64,000 nucleotides of DNA from Hahellaceae bacterium. Its GTDB lineage: Bacteria; Pseudomonadota; Gammaproteobacteria; Pseudomonadales; Oleiphilaceae. Positions within the stretch are counted from its first letter, which is position 1, and every line of letters begins with the position of its first letter. Made by a program: the position numbers and the translations under genes. The stretch spans positions 310,001 to 374,000 of the forward strand of contig JADJWY010000009.1 in assembly GCA_016716085.1 (NCBI GenBank). The letters are read 5' to 3'. The notes below the pieces were generated by a model. The model searched no databases and was not told the origin of the DNA. It saw only the letters and a program-made list of their open reading frames with translations. Positions 16,359 through 25,692 of this stretch are shown in pieces.

Positions 16359-16958
16359 ATGACAACACCTTATTCCACCCTCAGGCAACTGATGGCTCAC
16401 CTGGATGATACCCTCACCACCTCGCCGGCCGGCGTCCATGGACTATGGGTCGGGCGACTCTCCGTGGGGTCCAGCCGGGACACGCAAGGCTGCTGGGAGT
16501 ACACCTTGCGTTATCTGGGGCAAAAAGATGGCGTGGATGAAAAGCTGAGTCAGGCTTTTCAGCGGCTGATGCAATACACCCACGGCAATCTGGATCAGAC
16601 CGACTTCAGTTTTGAGCTCTGGTTGCCGGATGAAGACAGTGCCTGCCGGGTGCGGCTGATTGCGCTGGCAGAATGGTGTCGCGGCTTTCTGGAGGGCTTG
16701 ATTTCGGTTACGGGCAACCAGTTGAATAACCTGTCGGACGACACCCGCGAGCTGATCCACGACCTGATGGAAATTGGGGATGTGGATGTCGATATCGACG
16801 AGTCGGAGCAGGATGAGCGTGAAGTGCTGGAGCTGACCGAGTTTGTGAAAGTCGCGGCACTCAATATTCATCTTGACGTTCAGGGTCAGCGTAAAGCCTT
16901 TGAAGACGCCTGCCAGAAGGCGGATGTGTCGACTGAACCCAAACCCACATTGCATTAA
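16359..16958 (+). CDS. ygfB: UPF0149 family protein YgfB
   Basis: A 199-residue, all-helical acidic protein of the YgfB/UPF0149 family. Recognisable parts are GVHGLWVGRLS near residue 25, the central WLPDEDSACRVRLIALAEWCRGFLEGL block and the acidic stretch DVDVDIDESEQDE before a conserved C-terminal helix. ATG 16359 is chosen over an upstream TTG (16338). The order ygfB-pepP-ubiH is conserved with E. coli. The biochemical role is largely unknown; a regulatory role has been reported for the Pseudomonas homologue. Confidence 0.9.
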   Translation: MTTPYSTLRQLMAHLDDTLTTSPAGVHGLWVGRLSVGSSRDTQGCWEYTLRYLGQKDGVDEKLSQAFQRLMQYTHGNLDQTDFSFELWLPDEDSACRVRLIALAEWCRGFLEGLISVTGNQLNNLSDDTRELIHDLMEIGDVDVDIDESEQDEREVLELTEFVKVAALNIHLDVQGQRKAFEDACQKADVSTEPKPTLH

Positions 16959-16976
16959 TTACACAGGGTAGCGTAC

Positions 16977-18296
16977 GTGAAATTAGCCAAGAGCGAGTAC
17001 CGCAAGCGTCGCAAGGCCTTGCTCCAGCACATGGTGCCCAACAGCATTGCCATTCTGCCCAGCGCACCCTCGAAGAAGCGTAACCGTGATACCGAGTTCG
17101 CCTATCGTCAGGACAGTGACTTTTACTATCTCAGTGGCGTGTCGGAAGCCGATGCGGTGCTGGTGCTGGTGCCGGGACGGGAGCATGGGGAGGCGATCCT
17201 GTTCTGTAAGGAAAAAGACCCCGAGTTTGAGCGTTGGAACGGTGAGCTGATAGGTCAGGAGCAAGCGGTCGCAGACTACCTGTTTGATGACTCATTTCCG
17301 ATTGCGGACATTGATGACATTTTGCCGGGGTTACTGGAAGGTAAGCGCCGTGTGTATTATTCCATGGGGCTGGACGAAAAATTTGACCGTCACCTGATGG
17401 AGTGGATCAACCAGATCCGCGGTAAGGTGCGCAGCGGTGCCCATCCGCCCGGTGAGTTTGTGGCGCTCGAACATACCCTGCACGACATGCGCCTGTACAA
17501 GTCGCCTGCTGAAATCAAAGTGATGCGCAAGGCCGCCCAAATTAGCGCAGACGCGCATGTGCTGGCGATGCAGCATTGTCGGCCAGGCATGTATGAATAC
17601 CAGATTGAAGGTGTGCTACTGGGCGAGTTTCTGCGCCAGGGCGCCCGCTTTCCAGCCTATTCTTCCATTGTTGGCGGCGGTGCCAATGCCTGTGTGCTGC
17701 ACTATGTCGAGAACAACGCCAAACTGAATAAGGGCGATTTACTGCTGATTGATGCCGGTTGCGAACTGGACAATTATGCCTCGGACATTACCCGCACCTT
17801 TCCCGTCAGTGGCAAATTCTCTGCACCACAACAGGCGCTTTATGAAGTGGTGTTGGCGGCGCAGGCGGCCGCCATCGACGTCGCTTTACCTGGCAATCAC
17901 TGGAATCACCCGCACGAAGCGGCGGTGAAAACCCTGACGCAAGGGTTGGTCGACCTGAAACTGCTCAATGGCAGTGTCTCCGAGCTGATCGAGAAGGAAG
18001 CCTACCGTGCATTCTATATGCACCGTACCGGCCATTGGTTGGGCATGGATGTGCATGATGTCGGGGATTATAAAGTCGGCGGTCAGTGGAGAGTATTAGA
18101 GGCGGGCATGGTCTTCACCGTCGAGCCAGGTCTCTACATCTCGCCGGAGGTTACCACGGTGGATGAGAAATGGCGTGGTATTGGCATTCGTATCGAGGAT
18201 GATGTGTTGTTGACCCGTTCGGGTAATGAAGTGCTGACAGGGGGTGTCCCCAAGGCCGTTGCAGACATCGAAGCCTTGATGAAAACGCACAAATAG
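16977..18296 (+). CDS. pepP: Xaa-Pro aminopeptidase (aminopeptidase P)
   Basis: A 439-residue dimanganese peptidase of family M24 that removes N-terminal residues preceding proline. The C-terminal pita-bread domain has the metal ligands in LLIDAGCELDNYASDITRTF (two Asp), HRTGHWLGMDVHDVG (His), VFTVEPGLY (Glu) and IRIEDDVLL (Glu). The N-terminal creatinase-like domain carries FYYLSGVSEADAVLVL. The start is GTG 16977 with an AGGG upstream. It is in the ygfB-pepP-ubiH operon. Confidence 0.95.
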   Translation: MKLAKSEYRKRRKALLQHMVPNSIAILPSAPSKKRNRDTEFAYRQDSDFYYLSGVSEADAVLVLVPGREHGEAILFCKEKDPEFERWNGELIGQEQAVADYLFDDSFPIADIDDILPGLLEGKRRVYYSMGLDEKFDRHLMEWINQIRGKVRSGAHPPGEFVALEHTLHDMRLYKSPAEIKVMRKAAQISADAHVLAMQHCRPGMYEYQIEGVLLGEFLRQGARFPAYSSIVGGGANACVLHYVENNAKLNKGDLLLIDAGCELDNYASDITRTFPVSGKFSAPQQALYEVVLAAQAAAIDVALPGNHWNHPHEAAVKTLTQGLVDLKLLNGSVSELIEKEAYRAFYMHRTGHWLGMDVHDVGDYKVGGQWRVLEAGMVFTVEPGLYISPEVTTVDEKWRGIGIRIEDDVLLTRSGNEVLTGGVPKAVADIEALMKTHK

Positions 18297-18329
18297 TGCG
18301 GCAAGTGCTGAAGGGGAGGGAGCCGATTC

Positions 18330-19610
18330 ATGTCAGAGTCCAGTGCGAAAGCCGGCAAAGTGGAAAAAGCAGACATTGTCATCGTGGGTGGCGGGTTGGT
18401 GGGTGCGACCCTGGCCCTGGCTCTCACCCGGCTTTATCCTGTGGCCTATCCTCGTCGCATTGTTCTGATCGAGGCCGCAGCGTTTTCGCCGCAGGCACCT
18501 GGGACTGCGCAGCATAGTCCTTCTTTTGATACCCGTGCTACCGCGCTGTCCGAATCGACGGTAGACGTTTTTAAGCAGTTGGGGGTCTGGCCACTGATCG
18601 AGTCGGTCGCGGCACCTATTTCCCTTATCCATGTCTCGGAACAGGGGCGCTGGGGCGCCACCCGCCTGAACGCAGAGGAGCAGGGGCGCGAGGCTTTTGG
18701 TCACGTAGCATTGAACAGTGGCATCGGTCAGGCCCTACTGCAGCAGTTGGCGAATGAGCCGGGTGTAGCGCTTCGTGCGCCCTGGCGCGTCAAGCGTTTG
18801 CAGCCCGTACCTCAGGGTATGGATGTTTACGGTGACGGCGATGCTGAGCCGTTGCGAGCCGGCCTGGTCGTACTGGCAGATGGCGGGCGCTCCCCTCTGC
18901 TGCCATCGCTGGGGATTCAGGCAAGCGTTCATCCCTATGAGCAAGTGGCGATCATCGCCAACCTTGAACCCTATGAAGCGGCCAATGGGCGGGCGTTTGA
19001 GCGCTTCACCGACGATGGTGCCATGGCCATCTTACCCTTGTGTGAGCATCAAGGTCGTCCACGGGTGGCGCTGGTCTGGACCAGGCCCGCCGAAGATGCC
19101 GGGCGTGTGTTGCAGCTGTCAGATGCTGAATTTATCCGTGAGCTGGAGGTTCAGTTTGGCGAGCGGCTGGGTGGTTTTCGCTGGCTGGGGGAGCGAGTCG
19201 CATATCCTCTGTCGCGACAGATCGTCAGAGAGCAGTCCCGTCATGGCCTCGTGGTGCTGGGCAATGCGGCCCACACGCTGCATCCGATTGCGGGGCAGGG
19301 CTTCAATCTGTGTATGCGGGATGCCATGGCGCTGGCCACACATTTGCAACAACGGAAAGAAGGTGAATCTCCGGGTGATGCTGGTTTACTGAGAGCCTAC
19401 GTCAGCGGGCAGCAAACCGATCAGCTGTGGACTGCCATGGCCGGAGATGTGCTGTTATCCGTTTTTGCGTCGTCCTCCCGTCTGGTCAGCCGTGTCCGGC
19501 AGGCGGGTCTGATTTCGCTGGCGCTTTTGCCAGGGCTGCGACATCGTGTCGCGGACTTCGGCATGGGTAAAAGCCCACTCAATGCGACGCGTCAGCCCTC
19601 GCAGGTCTGA
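18330..19610 (+). CDS. ubiH: Ubiquinone biosynthesis hydroxylase UbiH
   Basis: A 426-residue FAD monooxygenase that hydroxylates the ubiquinone ring (C4 position in E. coli). It has the dinucleotide fold VIVGGGLVGATLALAL at the N-terminus, an LADGGRSPL segment and GNAAHTLHPIAGQGFNLCMRD near residue 310; GNAA in place of GDAA is typical of UbiH. ubiI, the usual next gene, is absent: the next gene is the convergent rsmE. The ATG is 33 bases after pepP with GGGAGG upstream. Confidence 0.93.
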   Translation: MSESSAKAGKVEKADIVIVGGGLVGATLALALTRLYPVAYPRRIVLIEAAAFSPQAPGTAQHSPSFDTRATALSESTVDVFKQLGVWPLIESVAAPISLIHVSEQGRWGATRLNAEEQGREAFGHVALNSGIGQALLQQLANEPGVALRAPWRVKRLQPVPQGMDVYGDGDAEPLRAGLVVLADGGRSPLLPSLGIQASVHPYEQVAIIANLEPYEAANGRAFERFTDDGAMAILPLCEHQGRPRVALVWTRPAEDAGRVLQLSDAEFIRELEVQFGERLGGFRWLGERVAYPLSRQIVREQSRHGLVVLGNAAHTLHPIAGQGFNLCMRDAMALATHLQQRKEGESPGDAGLLRAYVSGQQTDQLWTAMAGDVLLSVFASSSRLVSRVRQAGLISLALLPGLRHRVADFGMGKSPLNATRQPSQV

Positions 19611-19633
19611 TGTGTCGGTGCTGGCGCTGGTGC

Positions 19634-20353
19634 TTAGAGAAAGAGTTTGCCGATCAGGGCGCTGATCGCGGTGTCCACTTTGAGAATACGTGGTCCCAGG
19701 GATAGTCCCTGCATGCCCACTGCCTGAAGCTTCTCAACTTCGTAGGGAATAAACCCTCCTTCAGGGCCAATCGCCAGTACGGTGTGATGCGGGGTGCCTG
19801 CGACTGCTCGGGGGTGGGGAATTGTGTCGCTATACGGATGGGCAACCCAGCCTTGTGCATCGGTAAGGAGTGCGGGTAATTCGTCTTCAATGAAGGGTTT
19901 GAATCGCTTGCGGATCAGGACATCGGGTAGAACCGTATCACAGGCTTGTTCAAGCCCGAGGATCAGATTGGCTTCGAGCGTGCCGGGCTGCAGCCAGGGG
20001 GTTTGCCAGTAGCTTTTTTCGACGCGCCAGCTATTGAGCAGGATCAGGCGTTCGACGCCAAGGCTGGAAACAGCCTGCAGCATGCGGCGAAAAACCTTGG
20101 GTCGTGGCATGGCCAGAAGCAGCGTCAGGGGTAGCTTGGGCGGTGGTGGCGTATCCAGAGATTCAATCCTGAGCTGGCACAGCCCCTCAGAGGATATGAG
20201 GGTTGCGCACCCCATGAGTCCCCCCAATTCGCCTACGCGTAAGATCTCACCGGGTTGCCCCTTGAGTACGTCGCGGATGTGCTGACTCTGCTCACCGGTC
20301 GCTGTCAAAACATCACCCTGACGTTGACCGGATCGAAATACCAGCAGGTTCAT
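19634..20353 (-). CDS. rsmE: 16S rRNA (uracil1498-N3)-methyltransferase
   Basis: A 239-residue SPOUT-class methyltransferase that modifies U1498 of 16S rRNA using S-adenosylmethionine. The C-terminal trefoil knot shows LAIGPEGGFIPYEVE and LGPRILKVDTA, the two RsmE signature loops; an N-terminal PUA-like domain precedes them. Its start overlaps the tatC stop by 4 bases, so it is the last gene of the ubi-his-tat string. Confidence 0.95.
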   Translation of the reverse strand: MNLLVFRSGQRQGDVLTATGEQSQHIRDVLKGQPGEILRVGELGGLMGCATLISSEGLCQLRIESLDTPPPPKLPLTLLLAMPRPKVFRRMLQAVSSLGVERLILLNSWRVEKSYWQTPWLQPGTLEANLILGLEQACDTVLPDVLIRKRFKPFIEDELPALLTDAQGWVAHPYSDTIPHPRAVAGTPHHTVLAIGPEGGFIPYEVEKLQAVGMQGLSLGPRILKVDTAISALIGKLFL

Positions 20354-21090
20354 GCCGAGGGCTGTTCCGCTTCGGTCTGTTCCGCACTTGGGACACAGCG
20401 CGAAAAATACAATCCCGCTTCAAACAGCATCCACATTGGAATTGCCAGCAGGGTCTGGGAGATGACATCAGGGGGCGTGAGCAACATGCCAATGACAAAG
20501 CAGGCAACAATCACATAGGGGCGCTTTTCCCGCAGGGCTGCTTCGGTTGTTATTCCCGCTTTGACCAAAAGAACCGTGGCAATGGGAATTTCAAAGGCAA
20601 AGCCAAATGCGAAAAACAGTGTCAGAATAAAGTCAAGGTAGCTGTTGATGTCTGTCATCATGGCAACCCCGGTGGGGCTTGCGCTGGCAAAGAAGGAGAA
20701 TGCCAGCGGGAAAACCACGAAGTAGGCAAACGCCACGCCCAGGTAGAACAGCGCCACGCTGCTCACCAACAACGGAATCGCCAGGCGCTTTTCCTGTTGG
20801 TACATGCCGGGTGCGATAAAGCTCCACGCCTGATACAGAATATAGGGAATGGCAAGGAAGACCGAGAGCACCAGCGTTAATTTAAACGGGGCCAGAAACG
20901 GGGAGGTGACCTGCGTTGCGATCATCGTTGCTCCGGCTGGCAGCGCGGCTTGAAGCGGCTCAGCCATGAAAGCGTAAATCGGGTTGGCGAAGTAGTACAG
21001 CGGAAAAAACAGCACCATGATAGCGGCGACAGATTTCAGCAAACGACTGCGGAGTTCAATCAGGTGTTCGATCAGAGGTTGTTCTTGCAT
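20350..21090 (-). CDS. tatC: Sec-independent protein translocase TatC
   Basis: A 246-residue polytopic inner-membrane protein (six spans) that recognises twin-arginine signal peptides and nucleates the Tat pore. Typical segments are PLIEHLIELRSRLLKSV at the N-terminus, AFELTLV-like SPFLAPFKLTLV and FAFGFAFEIPIATVLLVKAG. ATG 21090 gives the family N-terminus and overlaps the tatB 3' end by 35 bases. The frame is open further upstream, but that part is not TatC-like. Confidence 0.95.
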   Translation of the reverse strand: MQEQPLIEHLIELRSRLLKSVAAIMVLFFPLYYFANPIYAFMAEPLQAALPAGATMIATQVTSPFLAPFKLTLVLSVFLAIPYILYQAWSFIAPGMYQQEKRLAIPLLVSSVALFYLGVAFAYFVVFPLAFSFFASASPTGVAMMTDINSYLDFILTLFFAFGFAFEIPIATVLLVKAGITTEAALREKRPYVIVACFVIGMLLTPPDVISQTLLAIPMWMLFEAGLYFSRCVPSAEQTEAEQPSA

Positions 21091-21511
21091 GAGGTGCCGC
21101 AGTGCTGTCTTGGGTTCGAGGTAAAGGTTCAAATTCGGTGTGGCCGGCTGAGGTGTGGCCGGCTGAGGGGGCTTCAGCCGGCGCCGGTGTGGGCACCGCC
21201 GCAGCAGGCTCGGGTGTCGTCACATCTTTAGTGACCATGTGTTCAAACTTGCGGGCTTCACCGAGCGCATCATCGACTGTTTTCTGGATTTTCTCCAGCC
21301 CCAGCGTATCGCCTTCTTTGCGCAGTTTCTCGCGCAATTCCTCTGCCTTGAGCTGACGGTCGATTTCCTGGGAGACCTGAGAGGTGAATCGTCGCACGCG
21401 ACCCAGCCAAAGGCCTGCTTTGCGCGCAGCGGTGGGCAATCGTTCGGGGCCCAGTACGAGTAGCGCAACCACGGCAACCAGGACAAGCTCTAAAAAGCCG
21501 ATATCAAACAT
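21056..21511 (-). CDS. tatB: Sec-independent protein translocase TatB
   Basis: A 151-residue single-span protein that pairs with TatC to bind Tat substrates. It opens MFDIGFLELVLVAVVALLVLGPERLP (residues 1-26), the TatB membrane helix and hinge, followed by an amphipathic helix and a long variable tail rich in Pro, Ala and Thr. The tail contains a tandem SAGHT duplication. The 3' end overlaps tatC by 35 bases. Confidence 0.95.
   Translation of the reverse strand: MFDIGFLELVLVAVVALLVLGPERLPTAARKAGLWLGRVRRFTSQVSQEIDRQLKAEELREKLRKEGDTLGLEKIQKTVDDALGEARKFEHMVTKDVTTPEPAAAVPTPAPAEAPSAGHTSAGHTEFEPLPRTQDSTAAPHARTTSDRTPD
21137..21166. repeat. Tandem 15-base duplication inside tatB
   Basis: Two perfect adjacent copies of a 15-base unit (21137-21151, 21152-21166) encode SAGHT twice in the disordered TatB tail. 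The duplication keeps the frame and is probably neutral slippage. Confidence 0.9.
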
Positions 21512-21523
21512 GGTTCAGCCGTA

Positions 21524-21760
21524 TCAGGAGCTCAGGTTCTGGCGATCTTTTTCAGCGCTGGTGGGAGCTTTGTCTTTGTCCTCAATGACACGCTGGGCGG
21601 TGGGTGAGGCCGGTGTTTCATTTTCGGAATCCCCCATGGCTTTCTTGAAGCCTTTGATGGCTCCCCCCAGATCACCCCCGATATTCTTCAGTCGCTTCGT
21701 TCCAAATAACAGCACAACGATGAGAAGTACAATCAGCAGTTGCCATAACGAAATACCCAT
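21524..21760 (-). CDS. tatA: Sec-independent protein translocase TatA
   Basis: A 78-residue pore-forming Tat subunit. MGISLWQLLIVLLIVVLLFG is the membrane helix, followed by TKRLKNIGGDLGGAIKGFKKA, the amphipathic helix with the conserved FG-TKRL hinge. ATG 21760 is preferred over a start 18 bases upstream because AGGAGA lies 8 bases before it. It follows hisE with a 56-base gap and precedes tatB. Confidence 0.96.
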   Translation of the reverse strand: MGISLWQLLIVLLIVVLLFGTKRLKNIGGDLGGAIKGFKKAMGDSENETPASPTAQRVIEDKDKAPTSAEKDRQNLSS

Positions 21761-21816
21761 GTCCAATCTCCTGGTCACTTAAGGGTGAAAATGAAATTCT
21801 ATCCGATATTTCCGCG

Positions 21817-22167
21817 TTAATCTTGTGTGTCGTTTGGCGTTCCGCTTCGGGAGGCTTTTTCTTCCAGCCCGGAAAGTCCAAAGCGTCTATCCAGCTCTTT
21901 GAGCACGGCATCAGGCGACACATTAAAGTGACTCAAGGCAATCAGACTATGAAACCAGAGGTCTGCCGTTTCGTAAATCAGGTCGTCTGTCTTGCCGGAA
22001 AGCTGCGCATCCTTGGCCGCTAAAATGGTTTCAGTGGCTTCTTCGCCCACTTTCTCAAGAATCTTGTTCAGGCCTTTGGCATACAGGCTGGCGACATAGG
22101 ATGAGTCCGGGCTGGCCTGCTTTCGGGCTTCCAGTACCTCCGCCAGGCGAACTAGGGTGTCACTCAT
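21817..22167 (-). CDS. hisE: Phosphoribosyl-ATP pyrophosphatase
   Basis: A 116-residue MazG-like enzyme that converts phosphoribosyl-ATP to phosphoribosyl-AMP, the second step of histidine synthesis. Characteristic are YVASLYAKGLNKILEKVGEEATETI and YETADLWFHSLIAL, with metal-binding acidic residues. The start overlaps the end of hisI by 8 bases. HisI and HisE are separate proteins here, as in pseudomonads, not fused as in enterics. Confidence 0.96.
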   Translation of the reverse strand: MSDTLVRLAEVLEARKQASPDSSYVASLYAKGLNKILEKVGEEATETILAAKDAQLSGKTDDLIYETADLWFHSLIALSHFNVSPDAVLKELDRRFGLSGLEEKASRSGTPNDTQD

Positions 22168-22573
22168 GTTTACCTCCGTGGGCGCCGTAAATCGCAGACG
22201 GGTCTTTCAGAACCGGTGTTTCTTCAACCCAGGTCGTGCCGTCCAGCCGCTTGAAAAAGCAGTGTGCCCGTCCTGTATGACAGGCAATGCCCCCAATCTG
22301 TTCAATTTTCAGAATCAGCGTGTCGCCGTCGCAATCCAATAAAATGGTGTGGACTTTCTGCACATGGCCAGAGCTTTCGCCTTTGTGCCAAAGACGCTGA
22401 CGGGAGCGCGACCAGTAGACAGCTTCGCCACAGGTGACAGTCTGCTGCAGGGCTTCAGCATTCATCCAGGCCATCATCAGGATGGTGCCGGTTTTGGCAT
22501 CCTGAGCAATGACGGGCAGTAGACCATCGGCATTCCAGTGGACTTCGTTCATCCATTCGAGGCTGTCAGACAT
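22160..22573 (-). CDS. hisI: Phosphoribosyl-AMP cyclohydrolase
   Basis: A 137-residue zinc/magnesium enzyme for the third step of histidine synthesis. The metal site motifs LLDCDGDTLILKIEQ and ACHTGRAHCFF, with the expected Asp and Cys/His ligands, and VYWSRSRQRLWHKGE are all intact. It overlaps hisE by 8 bases, so the two consecutive enzymes are translationally coupled. Confidence 0.96.
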   Translation of the reverse strand: MSDSLEWMNEVHWNADGLLPVIAQDAKTGTILMMAWMNAEALQQTVTCGEAVYWSRSRQRLWHKGESSGHVQKVHTILLDCDGDTLILKIEQIGGIACHTGRAHCFFKRLDGTTWVEETPVLKDPSAIYGAHGGKHE

Positions 22574-22629
22574 CGCAGCGGCTCCTTGCAGGGTTCCAGA
22601 GTATTCAGGGCGCTCATCATACCCGAAGG

Positions 22630-24255
22630 CTACAAGGAGCGCAGCAGCAAAACGAAACCGATGCCGCTCGTAAGCAGGGCCAGTGGGGAAAGTGTGCTCA
22701 CGAATGCGAATCCGGCAGGTGTTCCCAGCACCAGACCTGCTACGATGAGTCCCACACCCCAGCGGCGCAGCTGGCGAGCGGAGGTTTGCGTGGAGTCTGA
22801 TACCGGAAGCGGGTGGGCTGCCGGCACGGTTTCCAGATGGCGGATACGATCAATGGCCTGATAGATTAATTCGGGCATCTCTGGCGTTTGCTCCAGCCAT
22901 TGGGGGAGTTGTCGCTGGATGGCTTTAAGCAGGCCAGGGGGGCCGATTCGATCCCGCATCCATTTTTCCAGATAAGGCATCGCCGTCGCCCAAAGGTCTA
23001 GATCGGGATAGAGTTGTCGACCCAGTCCTTCGATGTTGAGCAGCGTTTTTTGCAGAAGCACCAGCTGGGGCTGTACTTCCATGTCGAAGCGTCGGGCGGT
23101 CTGGAACAGGCGAACCAGAAACTGGCCGAAGGAAATGTCCTTCAGCGGGCGGTCGAAGATGGGTTCGCAGACGGAACGGATAGCCGCTTCGAATTCGTTA
23201 ACGCGCGTATCGCGAGGGATCCAGCCAGAGTCAATGTGCAGCTGCGCGACCTGCCGGTAATCACGTCGGAAAAAAGCCAGAAGATTACGTGCAAGGTAGG
23301 ACTGGTCTTCGGGCGAGAGTGTACCGACGATTCCACAATCAATGGCAATATAGCGTGGATCACCGGGGCGGGTGGTATCGACAAAAATATTGCCAGGGTG
23401 CATGTCCGCATGAAAGAAGCTGTCGCGGAAGACCTGGGTAAAAAAGATTTCAACACCGCGCTCGGCTAATAATTTCAGATCCGTACCGCGCGCCTTCAGC
23501 GTGGCCAGGTCGGAAATCGGCACGCCGTGGATGCGCTCCATGACCATGACGGACTCGCGTGTCAGCTCCCAATGCACTTCGGGAATATAGATCAGAGGGC
23601 TGGCGGGGAAGTTGCGGCGCAACTGCGAGGTGTTGGCCGCCTCTTTCATCAGATCGAGCTCATCCATCAGGGTCAGCTCATAGTCTTCAACCACCTGGAC
23701 GGGATGCAGGCGGCGACTTTCCGGCCAGAGTCGCTCCAACCAGCGCGCCAGCGTGATCAGGAGTTGCAGGTCGATTTGAATGGTCTTGCGAATATTGGGT
23801 CGAATGACTTTGACGACAACCTGCCGGCCATCTGGCAAGCGTGCAGCATGGACCTGAGCGATGGAGGCTGAGGCCATGGGGGTGATCTGGAACTCGGCAA
23901 ATAAACGCGTCACGGGCTTTTTAAGGGCCGCCTCAACAAGCGTGCGCGCCTCTTCGCCCGGAAAAGGGGTGACTTTGTCCTGCAGTTCAGCGAGTGCCGA
24001 CGCAATATCGTCGGGCACCAGATCCGGCCGCGTAGAGAGCAGTTGGCCAAATTTTACGTGAATTGGCCCCAAGGCTTCCAATGCTTGCTTCAGGCGGGGG
24101 CCGCGCTCGGTCTGAGGCGGCGTGAAAAAACGCCAGGGGCCCAGGCGAATCAGCCACTGCCAGCGATCAGGCAGGCGATCCAGGGGAAGGAGTTGGTCCA
24201 GTCTATATTGGCAAATGATTAGAAAAATTTGCAGTGAGCGGGCCAGTCGCTTCAT
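22630..24255 (-). CDS. ubiB: Ubiquinone biosynthesis accessory kinase-like protein UbiB
   Basis: A 541-residue atypical kinase/ATPase of the ABC1/UbiB family needed for ubiquinone synthesis at the inner membrane. The KxGQ motif is VKFGQLLSTRPDLVP (near residue 68), and the alanine-rich nucleotide loop is MASASIAQVHAA. HADMHPGNIFV and IDCGIVG give the catalytic and metal aspartates. Two hydrophobic helices at the C-terminus (after residue 495) anchor it. It lies between ubiJ and hisI in the conserved order. Confidence 0.95.
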   Translation of the reverse strand: MKRLARSLQIFLIICQYRLDQLLPLDRLPDRWQWLIRLGPWRFFTPPQTERGPRLKQALEALGPIHVKFGQLLSTRPDLVPDDIASALAELQDKVTPFPGEEARTLVEAALKKPVTRLFAEFQITPMASASIAQVHAARLPDGRQVVVKVIRPNIRKTIQIDLQLLITLARWLERLWPESRRLHPVQVVEDYELTLMDELDLMKEAANTSQLRRNFPASPLIYIPEVHWELTRESVMVMERIHGVPISDLATLKARGTDLKLLAERGVEIFFTQVFRDSFFHADMHPGNIFVDTTRPGDPRYIAIDCGIVGTLSPEDQSYLARNLLAFFRRDYRQVAQLHIDSGWIPRDTRVNEFEAAIRSVCEPIFDRPLKDISFGQFLVRLFQTARRFDMEVQPQLVLLQKTLLNIEGLGRQLYPDLDLWATAMPYLEKWMRDRIGPPGLLKAIQRQLPQWLEQTPEMPELIYQAIDRIRHLETVPAAHPLPVSDSTQTSARQLRRWGVGLIVAGLVLGTPAGFAFVSTLSPLALLTSGIGFVLLLRSL

Positions 24256-24261
24256 GGCAGT

Positions 24262-24900
24262 TTACCGGACAGAGGAGTCTGAGGAGGCGGAATCATCCTT
24301 ATCCGCAGTGTGTTTGTGCTCCAGTCGCCGCAGGCGCGCTTCGAGGCGGTCCAGCATCTGCCGCGCCGATTCAGTGTCGGTGAGCCAGGTTTCCAGGCGA
24401 GTGCGCGTCGGCAGCCAGCGCGCTTCGTGGTGCAAATAGTCGGATGCGTCGGCCAGCAAACTGTCCTTGATCTTGTTAAAGCCAGACAGAGCACCACGCA
24501 TCACCTGCCGTCCACCGTTGACCAGCTCTGCACCCAGGTAGGGTGCAAGCAGACGATCCCAATCAATGGCAAGCTCCTGCGCGGCCTGCATCAGGCGGGC
24601 GGCGAGAACTGCATCGCCTTCTAACTGTAAGCCACGCCGGTCGTTTGATCGCAGTTGCGCCAGAAAGGCACCGGGAGTGCCGCGCACGGTGAGCTGCGCG
24701 ACGGGTGTTTCACCTTCATGGTCGGGTGACAGCTTAAGCACCTGCGGAGGATTGGCCAGCTGCACCATCAGTCGGGTCGGAAAGGGCGTTACATCCACGG
24801 CCACCCATTCGCCCTTGAATCGCTCCAGGATCTTGATGGCCTCGGGTTGTGATGCCAATACTTCGTTCAGCAGCATTTGCCAGGTGGGACGGACAGACAT
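24262..24900 (-). CDS. ubiJ: Ubiquinone biosynthesis accessory factor UbiJ
   Basis: A 212-residue protein with an N-terminal SCP2-like lipid-binding domain (AVDVTPFPTRLMVQLANPPQV, then TVRGTPGAFL) and a C-terminal coiled coil (ADSESARQMLDRLEARLRRLEH-like stretch near residue 175). UbiJ and UbiK organise the cytosolic Ubi complex and bind the isoprenoid intermediates. The position between ubiE and ubiB is diagnostic. Confidence 0.92.
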   Translation of the reverse strand: MSVRPTWQMLLNEVLASQPEAIKILERFKGEWVAVDVTPFPTRLMVQLANPPQVLKLSPDHEGETPVAQLTVRGTPGAFLAQLRSNDRRGLQLEGDAVLAARLMQAAQELAIDWDRLLAPYLGAELVNGGRQVMRGALSGFNKIKDSLLADASDYLHHEARWLPTRTRLETWLTDTESARQMLDRLEARLRRLEHKHTADKDDSASSDSSVR

Positions 24901-24909
24901 AGATGCGTG

Positions 24910-25659
24910 TCAGGCCTTGATTCCGGTATGCAGCGCGACGATGCCGCCGGTCAGATTAAAGTAGCGGGTCAACGAGAATCCGGCGTCATTGAGCATGCCC
25001 AGCAGGGTTTCCTGATCCGGGTGCATGCGGATGGACTCGGCCAGGTATTGATAGCTGGCTGAATCCTGCGCCACCAGTTGTCCCATGAGGGGCAGGGCGG
25101 TAAAGGAATAGGTGTCGTAGGCTTTGGCCAGCAGTGGATTGCGAGGTTTGGAAAACTCCAGAATCAGCACGCGGCCACCGGGTTTCAGGACGCGGTACAT
25201 TTCACGTAGCGCGTTTTCCTTGTGGGTCACGTTACGCAGGCCAAAGGCAATGCTCACGCACTGAAAGCTGTTGCTGGGAAAAGGCAGCGACTCGGCATTG
25301 CACTGGACGTATTCGATATTGCTGCCATAACCCTGGTTGAGCAGTTTTTCACGCCCGACCTGCAGCATGGAGGCATTGATGTCGGCCAGTACGACGCGGC
25401 CGCGGTCGCCAACCAATCGGGAGAACTTTCGCGTCAGGTCGCCGGTGCCCCCAGCAATATCCAGAACCGAATGGCCGGTACGCACCCCGCTTTTATCAAT
25501 TGTGAAGCGTTTCCAGAGGCGGTGGACGCCGCCTGACATCAGATCGTTCATCAGGTCATAACGATCTGCCACCGAATCAAAGACGTGGGCGACGTGCTTT
25601 TCTTTTTCGGCAACGGGCACTTGCTTGTAACCGAAGTGGGTGGTGGAGGGCTCAGTCAT
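24910..25659 (-). CDS. ubiE: Ubiquinone/menaquinone C-methyltransferase UbiE
   Basis: A 249-residue class I SAM methyltransferase that methylates the quinone ring. It shows KEKHVAHVFDSVADRYDLMNDLMS at the N-terminus, the SAM motif VLDIAGGTGDLTRKF near residue 65 and the family motif FGLRNVTHKENALREMYRVLKPGG. It heads the ubi-his-tat gene string and is divergent from the PHA-related gene. Confidence 0.96.
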   Translation of the reverse strand: MTEPSTTHFGYKQVPVAEKEKHVAHVFDSVADRYDLMNDLMSGGVHRLWKRFTIDKSGVRTGHSVLDIAGGTGDLTRKFSRLVGDRGRVVLADINASMLQVGREKLLNQGYGSNIEYVQCNAESLPFPSNSFQCVSIAFGLRNVTHKENALREMYRVLKPGGRVLILEFSKPRNPLLAKAYDTYSFTALPLMGQLVAQDSASYQYLAESIRMHPDQETLLGMLNDAGFSLTRYFNLTGGIVALHTGIKA

Positions 25660-25692
25660 GTAAGGTTTCCTGCCTGGATGCGTAAATTCGCT